In this document: positions 5,453 to 13,547 of the stretch, in pieces
Position numbering within the stretch: the first letter of the stretch is position 1
Layout of the letters: every line of letters starts with the position of its first letter
Assembly: GCA_964596115.1 (NCBI GenBank)
Contig: CAZQRW010000046.1
Coordinates: forward strand, 1-14,990
From: CAZQRW01 sp964596115
Lineage (GTDB): Bacteria; Hydrothermota; UBA3072; B12-G15
Length of the DNA stretch: 14,990 nt
Direction of reading: 5' to 3'
Position numbers and translations under genes: made by a program
The notes under the pieces: model-generated
Databases searched by the model: none
The model's input: the letters and a program-made list of their open reading frames with translations, nothing else
What the model was told of the DNA's origin: nothing

Positions 5453-8116
5453 ATGATAAAATACGTATATTTTTTTGGTGAAGGTAAAGCGGATGGCAAT
5501 ATCAAAATGAAAAATATTTTAGGTGGTAAAGGGGCTGGTCTCGCGGAAATGACAAACATCGGAGTACCTGTTCCCCCTGGATTTACAATTTCTGCTGAAG
5601 TTTGCACACACTATTATAAAAATAATGTATATCCTGAGGGCTTGAAAGAGGAGATTGCAGAAAATCTCAAAAGGCTTGAGCAGATCACAGGCAAAAAATT
5701 TGGTGGTGTCAACAATCCTTTACTTGTATCTGTCCGCTCTGGTGCAAGGGTATCAATGCCCGGGATGATGGATACAATTCTTAACCTTGGCCTAAATGAC
5801 GAAACTGTTTTGGGTCTTGTCGCTCAAACCAATAATCCGAGGTTTGCATACGATAGTTATAGAAGATTTATACAGATGTATGGAAATGTTGTGATGGGTG
5901 TTCCACATGACAGATTTGAGGAGATAATAAATGAATTTAAGGGAAAAAAGGGGGTAGAACTTGATACGGACCTTGATGCAGAAGATTGGAAAGAAATAAA
6001 GGACAGATATAAGGAACTGATAAGGAGTGAAACAGGGAAGGAATTTCCCGAAAATCCAGCAGATCAATTGTGGGGTTCTATCAGTGCGGTCTTCAAATCC
6101 TGGAACAATCAGAGGGCTATTGATTATAGAAAAATCCATGACATTCCAGATGATTGGGGAACAGCAGTTAACGTGCAAACAATGGTTTTTGGAAATATGG
6201 GCGAAGATTCAGGAACAGGGGTTGCATTTACAAGGAATCCTGCAACAGGGGAGAATATCTTTTACGGAGAGTATCTTGTGAATGCGCAGGGCGAAGATGT
6301 TGTTGCCGGTATCAGGACACCTTTCCCTATTAGCAAGGCACAGAAATCAAACGAAAAGGAGATTTCGCTTGAAGAGGCATGGCCTGATTTATATCAGCAA
6401 CTTTTAAATGTGAGAAATAAGCTGGAGAACCATTTTAAAGATTTACAGGATATGGAATTTACTATTGAAAAGAAGAAATTATATCTCCTTCAGACCAGAA
6501 CAGGCAAGCGTACCGCAGTAGCTGCGGTGAGAATTGCAGTTGATATGGTAAATGAAGGATTGATAGATAAAGAAGAAGCTATAATGAGAGTAACCCCTGA
6601 TCAAGTTGATCAGCTTCTTCATCCTATGATCGACCCAAAGGTAAAAGTGGATCCAATTGCAAGGGGACTGCCTGCTTCCCCTGGGGCTGCCACTGGAAAG
6701 GTTGTATTCTATCCAAATGATGCAGTAAACGCTAAGAAAAACAAAGCGAAAGTAATTCTTGTCAGGCACGAAACCTCTCCAGAAGATGTAGCAGGTATGA
6801 ATTCCGCTGAAGGAATCCTTACTGCAAGAGGAGGTATGACTTCTCATGCGGCAGTTGTTGCTCGAGGAATGGGAAAGGCATGTGTGGTTGGATGTGAAGC
6901 CCTCACAATAGATTATAACAGGCGAGAAATAAGGATTAACGATATAGTAATTAAAGAGGGAGATACCATTACTATAGACGGCTCCACAGGAAATGTTATG
7001 GTTGGAGATGTTCCCAAAATAGAGGCATCAATCTCAGGTTATTTTGAGACACTTATGAAATGGGCTGATGGAATAAGGAAGATCGGTGTTAGAACAAATG
7101 CAGATACCCCTCTTGACGCTGAAACCGCTAGAAAATTTGGTGCGGAGGGTATAGGGCTTACAAGGACAGAACATATGTTTTTTAAAGAGGATAGAATTTC
7201 CGCGATGAGAGAGATGATTCTCTCAGATACAAAAGAGGAGAGAAAAAGGGCACTTGAAAAATTACTTCCAATGCAGAGAAACGACTTTGAAGGGCTCTTT
7301 AGAGCAATGGATGGGTATCCTGTAATAATAAGACTTTTGGATCCTCCCCTCCATGAATTTCTGCCAAAGGAATCTGCAGCTCAAGAACAACTTGCAAAGA
7401 CAATGGGTATTAGTGTAGAAAAAATAAGGGAACGCGTTCACCAGTTGGCTGAGACAAATCCGATGCTTGGCCTGAGAGGATGTAGACTTGGCATCCTTTA
7501 TCCAGAAATAACAGAAATGCAAGCACGTGCAATATTTGAGGCAGTATGTAATGTGGCAAGAGAAGGGGTTAAAGTAATACCCGAGGTAATGGTACCACTG
7601 GTAAGTCACAAAAATGAAATAAAAGTTCAAAAGGATATTATTAACAGGGTTGCTCACGAGGTTTTTGAAGAGAAGGGGATGAAGATCAAATATATGATAG
7701 GTACAATGATCGAGCTTCCAAGGGCTGCAATTACAGCCGATGAGATTGCTGAATACGCTGAATTCTTTAGTTACGGTACAAATGACCTTACTCAAACTAC
7801 CTTTGGATTTTCAAGAGATGATGTTGCAAAATTTGTACCCCTATATATAGAGATGGGTATTCTTAAGAATGATCCATTCAAAACACTTGATCAACCTGGG
7901 GTTGGAGATCTAATTAAAATGGGAATTGAAAGAGGAAGAAAAACAAGGCCTGAAATTGAAATAGGAATCTGTGGCGAGCATGGCGGAGACCCTGCTTCTG
8001 TAGAGTTTTGCCATAGAGTTGGAATGAACTACGTTAGCTGTTCCCCCTACAGGGTCCCTATTGCAAGACTTGCTGCTGCCCAGGCGGCAGTAAAAGATAA
8101 AAAAGAAATTCAGTAA
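5453..8116 (+). CDS. ppdK: Pyruvate, phosphate dikinase
   Basis: PPDK interconverts pyruvate + ATP + Pi and PEP + AMP + PPi in the cytosol, through a phosphohistidine carried between two distant active sites. The 887-residue length is normal. Domains run in order: ATP-grasp nucleotide-binding domain (about 1-345) with 'SVRSGARVSMPGMMDT' at 93-108; the swivelling phosphohistidine domain (about 390-515) with GGMTSHAAVVARG and catalytic His465, Thr463 being the usual regulatory position; and the C-terminal PEP/pyruvate barrel (about 530-880) with metal ligands Glu754 (MIELPRAA) and Asp778 (YGTNDLTQ) and the general-acid Cys840 (ICGEHGGDP). All key residues are present. The start is fixed by AAAGGAGGTG before the ATG. 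No PPDK regulatory protein gene is adjacent. The direction, glycolytic with PPi or gluconeogenic, cannot be read from the sequence. Its last 7 nt overlap the end of the convergent cyclase gene. Confidence 0.98.
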   Translation: MIKYVYFFGEGKADGNIKMKNILGGKGAGLAEMTNIGVPVPPGFTISAEVCTHYYKNNVYPEGLKEEIAENLKRLEQITGKKFGGVNNPLLVSVRSGARVSMPGMMDTILNLGLNDETVLGLVAQTNNPRFAYDSYRRFIQMYGNVVMGVPHDRFEEIINEFKGKKGVELDTDLDAEDWKEIKDRYKELIRSETGKEFPENPADQLWGSISAVFKSWNNQRAIDYRKIHDIPDDWGTAVNVQTMVFGNMGEDSGTGVAFTRNPATGENIFYGEYLVNAQGEDVVAGIRTPFPISKAQKSNEKEISLEEAWPDLYQQLLNVRNKLENHFKDLQDMEFTIEKKKLYLLQTRTGKRTAVAAVRIAVDMVNEGLIDKEEAIMRVTPDQVDQLLHPMIDPKVKVDPIARGLPASPGAATGKVVFYPNDAVNAKKNKAKVILVRHETSPEDVAGMNSAEGILTARGGMTSHAAVVARGMGKACVVGCEALTIDYNRREIRINDIVIKEGDTITIDGSTGNVMVGDVPKIEASISGYFETLMKWADGIRKIGVRTNADTPLDAETARKFGAEGIGLTRTEHMFFKEDRISAMREMILSDTKEERKRALEKLLPMQRNDFEGLFRAMDGYPVIIRLLDPPLHEFLPKESAAQEQLAKTMGISVEKIRERVHQLAETNPMLGLRGCRLGILYPEITEMQARAIFEAVCNVAREGVKVIPEVMVPLVSHKNEIKVQKDIINRVAHEVFEEKGMKIKYMIGTMIELPRAAITADEIAEYAEFFSYGTNDLTQTTFGFSRDDVAKFVPLYIEMGILKNDPFKTLDQPGVGDLIKMGIERGRKTRPEIEIGICGEHGGDPASVEFCHRVGMNYVSCSPYRVPIARLAAAQAAVKDKKEIQ

Positions 8117-10047
8117 GAAATTTTGTTTCTTCCTTCCCCTTTCGCTCTATAAAGGGCGGCATCAGCAGAGGCGATTAGTTCGTCCTTCGCCTCTGCTTTT
8201 TCAGGAAAAGAAGAAATACCTATACTAATGGTTATATTCGCAACATTATGTTTGCCAATCAAGAGTTTATGAGATTCAACGCTGCTTCTTAATTTTTCTG
8301 CTACTGGAATACTGTCTTTAAGTGTTGTCGATGGCAGAATTACGACGAATTCTTCACCGCCATACCTTGCCGCAATATCCGAACTTCTAATAGAATTGCT
8401 TATTATCTTTCCAACATCGGAGAGTACCTTATCACCTATTTGATGGCCATACTCATCATTAAAATTTTTAAAGAGGTCTATATCTATCATAAGAAGGGAG
8501 AGTGGCTTATTTTCTCTCTTTGCCTGGGAAATTTCTTTTGCGAGTAATTCCTGGAAAAATCTATGGTTATATAATCCCGTAAGACCATCCATAATAGCCC
8601 TTTTCCGTTCTTTTTCATAGAGAAGGGATTTTTCAAATGCGGTAGAAACAATATCAGAGATCAGATCGACTATCACAACTTCCTTTTCCGAAAACCTGTT
8701 AGGTCTATCTGAGATAAGAAGTATCCCTCCTTCTACCTTTCCTCTAAAGGGTGAGAAAATCAAGGAGGCTGCATTGAATTTTCTTTCGTCAGGTGCGAGA
8801 AGGGGTCTCCTCATTTCTTTTGCGAGATTGTCTTTTTTAAGTGTTATACCTTTTTCTATGGCGGTAGCAACAATACTTTCTCTTATGTTTTTGAGGTATC
8901 TACGCTCATTTTCCTCAATAATCAAAAAATCCCTTGAGGTTCTATAGATTATAATACTAAAAACATCTGAAAAGGTTTTTTCAATAGAAGAAAAGAATGC
9001 GTCGATCATCTCTTCCCGTTCAATAGTATTTGCAATTTTTTGTGTAAGTTCATGTATCGTCCTGAAATGTATTGCTTCAATCATAGATCTATTTGTAAAG
9101 GAATAGAAAGAAAGCATTATCTCTATCTCCTTTGCAAAACCTTGAGCGATCTCTTTTCTTAATTCGTCAAAATAATTTTCGATTCTACTGTCAACAACAA
9201 AGATTCCCTCCACCTTATTATCAATAATAACAGGTACTGCTACAAAACTCCTGATAAAGACATTTCTATCATAATAACATAACAGTTTTGAGTTATCCGT
9301 ATAATCAGTGATGGAAAGTACCTTTTTTTCCTTCATAAAGTAAAGTAAGGGTCCTTTCTCAATTGTTGCATTTGGGATCAGGTCTATCTTACTTCTCCCC
9401 TTTTTCAATTCAAAAAGCCCTGTGTATATATTCTTTATAAACAATGCTACCGTGAACGGTTTCAGTATTAGAAAAGCCAGATCAAGTATTGAACCTACAG
9501 CCTCAGAATATCTGTCGAACAATTTTTTGGGGATTTTGATCCCTTCCTCAATAGAGGATCTCAATTGTTTTGTATCCATATCAGCTACTGAGTCAGGAAG
9601 ACCTTGTGTCTCTAACACAAACCTTTCAAGGCTTTTTCTCTTTTTTTCTATACTATTAAATATGTAGTAAATTGGCAGAATTGATCCGAATAATACTGTT
9701 GGCGCAATAAAGCTCTGATGCCTTATTAAAGAAAGTAAAGGGATAAGGAAATAAGGGAATACCCTTTTACTTCTAAATGTATATATGGATACAAGAGGTA
9801 TGTAAAGATAGTAACCAGCAAAATTGACACCACCCCCCAACTCTACAAAAATGGAAAATGTAAGAATAGCAGTGAGAAAATCAATTGAGGGATAAAAATA
9901 GAGAACAAAGAGAAGACAGAAGAGAAGGATTAGATTTATTAGAGGAGAAAGAACAGGGGGGTTAAGAATAAGGACGAGAATATATACAACGGCAGGTATG
10001 ATGAAAATATAATCCTTCCAATTTTTAAACCTCATCTTCCTTTCCAT
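8110..10047 (-). CDS. Membrane-anchored diguanylate cyclase (GAF-GAF-GGDEF)
   Basis: This enzyme makes cyclic di-GMP from two GTP. Residues about 12-130 contain several hydrophobic segments (four or five membrane spans). Next come two GAF-like sensor regions at about 185-312 and 335-470; the first is divergent, and I see no ligand-binding residues to name. Residues about 480-643 are the GGDEF domain with 'DGLTGLYNHRFF', 'MIDIDLFKNFND' (metal-binding Asp near 522), the active-site GGEEF at 563-567 and 'ADAALYRAKGEGRN'. RSSD at 554-557, five residues before GGEEF, is an intact product-inhibition I-site. The enzyme should therefore be active and feedback-inhibited. The ATG at 10047 has a clear AAGGAGA ribosome site and overlaps the end of queT by 16 nt. 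It is the last gene of the sir2-queT operon, and its final 7 nt overlap the end of convergent ppdK. Confidence 0.93.
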   Translation of the reverse strand: MERKMRFKNWKDYIFIIPAVVYILVLILNPPVLSPLINLILLFCLLFVLYFYPSIDFLTAILTFSIFVELGGGVNFAGYYLYIPLVSIYTFRSKRVFPYFLIPLLSLIRHQSFIAPTVLFGSILPIYYIFNSIEKKRKSLERFVLETQGLPDSVADMDTKQLRSSIEEGIKIPKKLFDRYSEAVGSILDLAFLILKPFTVALFIKNIYTGLFELKKGRSKIDLIPNATIEKGPLLYFMKEKKVLSITDYTDNSKLLCYYDRNVFIRSFVAVPVIIDNKVEGIFVVDSRIENYFDELRKEIAQGFAKEIEIMLSFYSFTNRSMIEAIHFRTIHELTQKIANTIEREEMIDAFFSSIEKTFSDVFSIIIYRTSRDFLIIEENERRYLKNIRESIVATAIEKGITLKKDNLAKEMRRPLLAPDERKFNAASLIFSPFRGKVEGGILLISDRPNRFSEKEVVIVDLISDIVSTAFEKSLLYEKERKRAIMDGLTGLYNHRFFQELLAKEISQAKRENKPLSLLMIDIDLFKNFNDEYGHQIGDKVLSDVGKIISNSIRSSDIAARYGGEEFVVILPSTTLKDSIPVAEKLRSSVESHKLLIGKHNVANITISIGISSFPEKAEAKDELIASADAALYRAKGEGRNKISY

Positions 10048-10520
10048 ACTTTTCTCCTTAAGAATAATAAAAGAGGCAAGCCGATAATGTAGGTGGCTAC
10101 GAACTCTCCAAAACCAATAGTAATCACAAACAGGAAATATGTGGGTATATGAAAAGGAAGTGGTGGAGGGGCAATGAGAAACATAAGATAGGCACTAACA
10201 CCAAATGCATTAAGAATAAGCGGTGGGAGAGGAGCAAGAATGGGCTTCCTGGTTTTGGCAAGTTGCATAGTTAGAAATGCGGCAATTAATGTAAGTGTAC
10301 TGCCAACTGCAATATCGAGTATTCCTAATCCCCCAAAAAAGTTGGCTATAAGACAGCCGATAAATAATCCCCAAACAGCCTCTGGAAAAATAAAAGGAAG
10401 AACAGTCAACGCCTCAGCCACTCTTACCTGAAATGCATAGAAACTTATAGGCATAAGTAACACTGTCAGTGCAACATAAAGAGCAGCAATAATAGCAGCC
10501 CTTGAAATTTTTTTTACCAT
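10032..10520 (-). CDS. queT: QueT-family queuosine-precursor transporter (ECF S-component)
   Basis: QueT proteins are membrane substrate-binding components of energy-coupling-factor transporters, thought to import a queuosine precursor such as preQ1 or preQ0; this role is known for the family mainly from gene context. The 162-residue product is almost wholly hydrophobic, with about five or six membrane spans. Family features include the N-terminal 'RAAIIAALYVALT', the segment 'QVRVAEALTVLPF' (about 31-43), and 'GCLIANFFGG' with 'DIAVGSTLTLIAA' (about 55-81). The ATG (10520) overlaps the sir2 stop by 7 nt and lacks a good ribosome site, so translation is probably coupled to sir2. Its stop overlaps the cyclase start by 16 nt. 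Neither a preQ1 riboswitch nor the shared ECF ATPase and T-component genes are in the window, so the energising module must lie elsewhere. Confidence 0.85.
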   Translation of the reverse strand: MVKKISRAAIIAALYVALTVLLMPISFYAFQVRVAEALTVLPFIFPEAVWGLFIGCLIANFFGGLGILDIAVGSTLTLIAAFLTMQLAKTRKPILAPLPPLILNAFGVSAYLMFLIAPPPLPFHIPTYFLFVITIGFGEFVATYIIGLPLLLFLRRKVWKGR

Positions 10521-11236
10521 TTCAAAGACTCCACAGTTTTTTCAATATCGTCATCTATTCGGAGATATACTTTATCTTCAGGAAATTCTACCTCTCCTTT
10601 ATTTATAATGACCACCTTTCCTGACGTTATATATGGAAGAAGCCCGGCAGGTTGAACTGAAAGGGAAGAACCAATTACAAGAAACAAATCTGCTTTCCTG
10701 GCGTATTCTTCGGCTTTATCCATCTCTTTGACAGGTTCTCCAAAAAATACAATGTCTGGTTTTACTATACCTCCGCATATGCATTTCAACTCCCCATTTT
10801 TTCCAAGGTTTTCCATCATCCATTTAAAATCGTATGTCCTTCCACACCTTAAACAATAACCTCTTTCGAAACTTCCGTGTAGCTCAATAACATTTTTTGA
10901 ACCAGCAAGCTGGTGAAGTCTGTCTATATTTTGCGTTATTATTGCCTTTAAATTCCCCTTCTTTTCAAGGGCGGAAAGAAAATAATGTGCATTAGTAGGT
11001 TTTGTGTGTTTGTAAACATCCACATACTCTTTTGCAAATTTAAAAAAAAAGGAAGGATCTTTTTTAAAGTAGTCAAGGTTAAAGGTTTTATATGGGTCGT
11101 AAACTCCACGGGTATATATACCTTTTTCACCTCTGAAATCAGCTATTCCTGCAGCAGTTGATATACCTGCACCAGTGAGTGCCACAATATATTTTGAATT
11201 GTTTATATTTTCCTGGAGTTTTTCAATCTTCCCCAT
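10514..11236 (-). CDS. Sir2-family NAD-dependent protein deacylase
   Basis: Sirtuins remove acetyl or other acyl groups from lysine using NAD+, releasing nicotinamide and O-acyl-ADP-ribose. The 240-residue length is typical of a bacterial single-domain sirtuin. The NAD-binding GAGISTAAGIADFRG is at 22-36, TQNIDRLH at 101-108 and the catalytic His at 120 (ELHGS). Structural zinc cysteines are at 128, 131, 152 and 154 (C-x2-C...C-x-C), followed by KPDIVFFGE and GSSLSV (189-194). All required residues are present. The Tyr-x2-Arg pair that marks CobB-like desuccinylases is not evident, so deacetylation is the likelier activity. The ATG lies just 6 nt behind a perfect -10 box with no ribosome site, so its mRNA appears leaderless. 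It is first in the operon with queT and the cyclase. Confidence 0.95.
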   Translation of the reverse strand: MGKIEKLQENINNSKYIVALTGAGISTAAGIADFRGEKGIYTRGVYDPYKTFNLDYFKKDPSFFFKFAKEYVDVYKHTKPTNAHYFLSALEKKGNLKAIITQNIDRLHQLAGSKNVIELHGSFERGYCLRCGRTYDFKWMMENLGKNGELKCICGGIVKPDIVFFGEPVKEMDKAEEYARKADLFLVIGSSLSVQPAGLLPYITSGKVVIINKGEVEFPEDKVYLRIDDDIEKTVESLKW

Positions 11237-11242
11237 AATTTT

Positions 11243-11270
11243 ATTATACCAATAATAAAGTGCGTGTCAA
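11243..11270 (-). promoter_or_regulatory. Perfect consensus promoter of the sir2 operon, giving a leaderless mRNA
   Basis: On the minus strand, TTGACA (11270-11265) and TATAAT (11248-11243) are exact consensus and are separated by 16 bp. Only six bases (11242-11237, AAAATT) separate the -10 box from the sir2 ATG (11236-11234). The expected start therefore falls on the A of the ATG, and no Shine-Dalgarno sequence is present. Confidence 0.8.
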
Positions 11271-11375
11271 TTAAGAATAACACTTTGTAGCTATTCTAAA
11301 ATAATGGCACATATTTAAAATAAAAACATATGACATCCTGCTGAAAATAATATTGAAGAATCTTTAATTACTATT

Positions 11376-12098
11376 CTACTCAACAATAACCACTTTTGTT
11401 TTATTTTCCTTGATCAACTCATATATAATAAGAATATCCACATTTGTGAACCTGATACAACCCAGGGATATACTTTTACCTATACAATTTACATCATCTG
11501 TACCATGGCAGGCATAGTGGGTATATTTCCCATCCCGCCACAATTCCAGTTTTCTCGCCCCAAATGCATTAAAAGGGTGACCATAAGGTATGCTTATTCC
11601 CCGATTTTCCCAGTGCAGAGTTGGTTCTGCAGCCTTTCTTCCTATTATGAATGATCCCTTTATTGTGCCCCTTCCAAATGCCTCATTACCAATTGCGACA
11701 TTAGTTGCCAAAATCAGCCTATCCTCATAACCCCAGTTATTCATATTGTAGAACTCTCTTGTATTATAAAGGTAACATTTTCTTTCACTCAAGTTAATCA
11801 CCATTGAATCAACAATTGCATCTCTGTATTTTTCCCTTATAATTTCTCCCCATTTAGAGACAAATTTACTTATTTCAAATGCCCCTCTATTGTAATATCT
11901 TTTGTCATTTATGTGCCTCAGATATCTATCTAAGTTTCTAAGTATCTCCTTTTCCATAAAAGAGGTGTATACCTCTTCGATATGTTCATACTGTAAGAAA
12001 GATTTGAAATCCCTAATGTCGCTTTGTAGACTTCTAATCTCATCTGTTGATAGTCCTGCAGATGGAATAAGAAAAATGAGTGTGAGGATTAGGTTCAT
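11376..12098 (-). CDS. L,D-transpeptidase (YkuD domain), exported
   Basis: YkuD enzymes cross-link peptidoglycan (3-3 bonds) or attach proteins to it, using a cysteine nucleophile outside the cytoplasmic membrane. The 240-residue product starts with a signal-peptide-like segment (MNLILTLIFLIPSAG). A helical region with many charged residues follows (about 20-95), then the YkuD domain (about 98-239). The domain begins 'VDSMVINLSERKCYLY' and carries the signature at 198-216: HGT at 198-200, then SLGC with catalytic Cys214 and Arg216 (CIRF). The catalytic residues are intact. The ATG overlaps the stop of the upstream CpeT-like gene by 4 nt (ATGA) and has no strong ribosome site of its own, so translation is coupled. 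This pairing suggests that the two exported proteins act together or are needed in fixed ratio. No terminator is recognised after the gene. Confidence 0.92.
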   Translation of the reverse strand: MNLILTLIFLIPSAGLSTDEIRSLQSDIRDFKSFLQYEHIEEVYTSFMEKEILRNLDRYLRHINDKRYYNRGAFEISKFVSKWGEIIREKYRDAIVDSMVINLSERKCYLYNTREFYNMNNWGYEDRLILATNVAIGNEAFGRGTIKGSFIIGRKAAEPTLHWENRGISIPYGHPFNAFGARKLELWRDGKYTHYACHGTDDVNCIGKSISLGCIRFTNVDILIIYELIKENKTKVVIVE

Positions 12099-13477
12099 TT
12101 TTTTATGTCTTTAGTCAATCTAAATGCTGCCTTAAACCATCCCAGGTCTACACCAATTTGGTCTGCATCCGCCATTGTCCATGTGGAGAATAATGGCTTT
12201 TTATCCTTCTCCTTATAGACAATAAACTTTAATCTATCAGGTCCATTTTTATCAGGCATTGTTTTTAAAAGTTGAGCCCTGAATAATACCTTTTTTGTCT
12301 TTTTGTCCACAAGGGGAATTACCATTCCCTGATCGTGAAACTTTAGGTTGTCGAATAAATAATATTCTTCTTTTTTTTCTTTTTTTATGCTTATTGACCC
12401 CATATAGAACCTGCATTTATTAAGCTTGTAATACTCTCCATCTGTTCTTCCATAGACAACATTTCCTTTATTATCAAAGGTGTTTTCAAGTATCCATAGT
12501 GATTCATTAGAAAGAATCAGTTTTTCCGAAATAACCAGTTTCTTTCCACTTTTGGACGATATAAAAACGCAGGAATTTTTCCTATTACTTCCATAAAATT
12601 TATTCCCCCTCTTTTTCCAGTAAACCTCACAGCCTTTTGACAACTCTAAACTTTCAGGGCGCAAATCCTTCAAAATTTTAGGATGGAGATAGGCATCCTT
12701 ATATTTCTTTCCGTTCTCTTTGAATCTGTATATTTTTGTTTCAATTACATCATCAAATGGGTTCCATGATACCTCGTAAATTCTTTGTCTGTATATTTTT
12801 TCCGGGTCTCCGTCAAGATATTGTTGGACGTAAAATGTATGTCCTTCAAAATGAGACAAATTGGCTGGAATTATAACAGAATGGAGTTGTCTGTGCGGAT
12901 ACTTGATTTTATTTATTTTATCCTGTAATGCCTGGGTATAATTGTCAAATTCTCCGGAGAACCATTTCAAGAAGGTCCCGAAATCTGAGGCTTCAGGCGT
13001 ACCTTTTCTTTGTGTAGCAGTATTTTGTATAACCGTATTATCGAAGAAATGTATTGTTTTCCCCAAAAGCAGATAGTAATAATTTTCACTTATAAGACTT
13101 CCCTTTTTTGTATCTATAAGTCTTACAAGACAGGAAACATTATATTTACTTCCATCTATTCTATGTACGTTTTTGAATACCCTGAATATCTTCAACTCTT
13201 CCACTGGGGCTTTATTAGATAATGTTTTATTACTAATACTGAATGTGAAGAAATCTTCTTTATTTGACGAAGTCTCAGGGAAGAAGAACCGTGCATTTTT
13301 TACTTCTACAGTGAACCCAGAATGCTCCAAAATGAAAGAGCAGCTTACATTATGGCCATAATCAAAAATTGCTTTCTTCAGTTCCTCATAATTTTTGACT
13401 TCAGCCCCAAATGAATGCAGAGGTAAGAATAATAACAAAACTAACGGCATAAGTTGAAGATAAACTCTATATTTCAT
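12095..13477 (-). CDS. Exported three-part protein with a CpcT/CpeT-like core
   Basis: The 460-residue product has a signal peptide (1-24, ending HSFGA). Residues about 168-357 match the CpcT/CpeT fold by eye: 'WFSGEFDNYTQA', 'FEGHTFYVQQYL', 'IYRQRIYEV', 'IETKIYRFK', 'LSKGCEVYWKRG'-like and 'ENTFDNKGNVVYG'. In cyanobacteria this family attaches bilins to phycobiliproteins; non-photosynthetic members have no settled role. The N-terminal part (about 28-150), with 'YEELKKAIFDYGHNVSCSFIL', faintly resembles VirK-type domains. The C-terminal part (about 358-460) is lysine-rich, strand-like and unrecognised. The start is fixed by AAAGGAGG before the ATG. The stop overlaps the L,D-transpeptidase start by 4 nt. 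The MFS gene lies 70 nt upstream on the same strand and no good promoter lies between, so all three may be co-transcribed. Chromophore attachment is doubtful; binding of another small molecule or lipid in the periplasm is possible. Confidence 0.8.
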   Translation of the reverse strand: MKYRVYLQLMPLVLLLFLPLHSFGAEVKNYEELKKAIFDYGHNVSCSFILEHSGFTVEVKNARFFFPETSSNKEDFFTFSISNKTLSNKAPVEELKIFRVFKNVHRIDGSKYNVSCLVRLIDTKKGSLISENYYYLLLGKTIHFFDNTVIQNTATQRKGTPEASDFGTFLKWFSGEFDNYTQALQDKINKIKYPHRQLHSVIIPANLSHFEGHTFYVQQYLDGDPEKIYRQRIYEVSWNPFDDVIETKIYRFKENGKKYKDAYLHPKILKDLRPESLELSKGCEVYWKKRGNKFYGSNRKNSCVFISSKSGKKLVISEKLILSNESLWILENTFDNKGNVVYGRTDGEYYKLNKCRFYMGSISIKKEKKEEYYLFDNLKFHDQGMVIPLVDKKTKKVLFRAQLLKTMPDKNGPDRLKFIVYKEKDKKPLFSTWTMADADQIGVDLGWFKAAFRLTKDIKK

Positions 13478-13547
13478 TTTATCCTCCTTTTTTAATGTTA
13501 AATAAACAATAGTTCTTATATCAGAGGTTGCTATTCATTTTATTATA

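Noticed and set aside
7262..7795. 177-codon minus-strand frame within ppdK
   Set aside because: Antisense to a fully conserved ppdK segment; rich in Cys, His and Tyr as expected for a shadow; no ribosome site considered convincing.
8115..8131. AAGAAA/TTTCTT hairpin after ppdK as a terminator
   Set aside because: Only six mostly A-T pairs and no T-run behind it on the plus strand; too weak to call.
10521..11270. preQ1 riboswitch for queT
   Set aside because: queT starts inside the end of sir2 and the operon appears leaderless, so there is no leader that could hold one.
11274..11297. Inverted repeat AGAATA-N12-TATTCT just upstream of the sir2 -35 box
   Set aside because: Six-bp arms of simple A/T-rich sequence are expected often by chance; no further support for an operator.
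13478..13547. Separate promoter for the CpeT-like gene
   Set aside because: No pair of boxes with acceptable spacing was found on the minus strand; co-transcription with the MFS gene is simpler.
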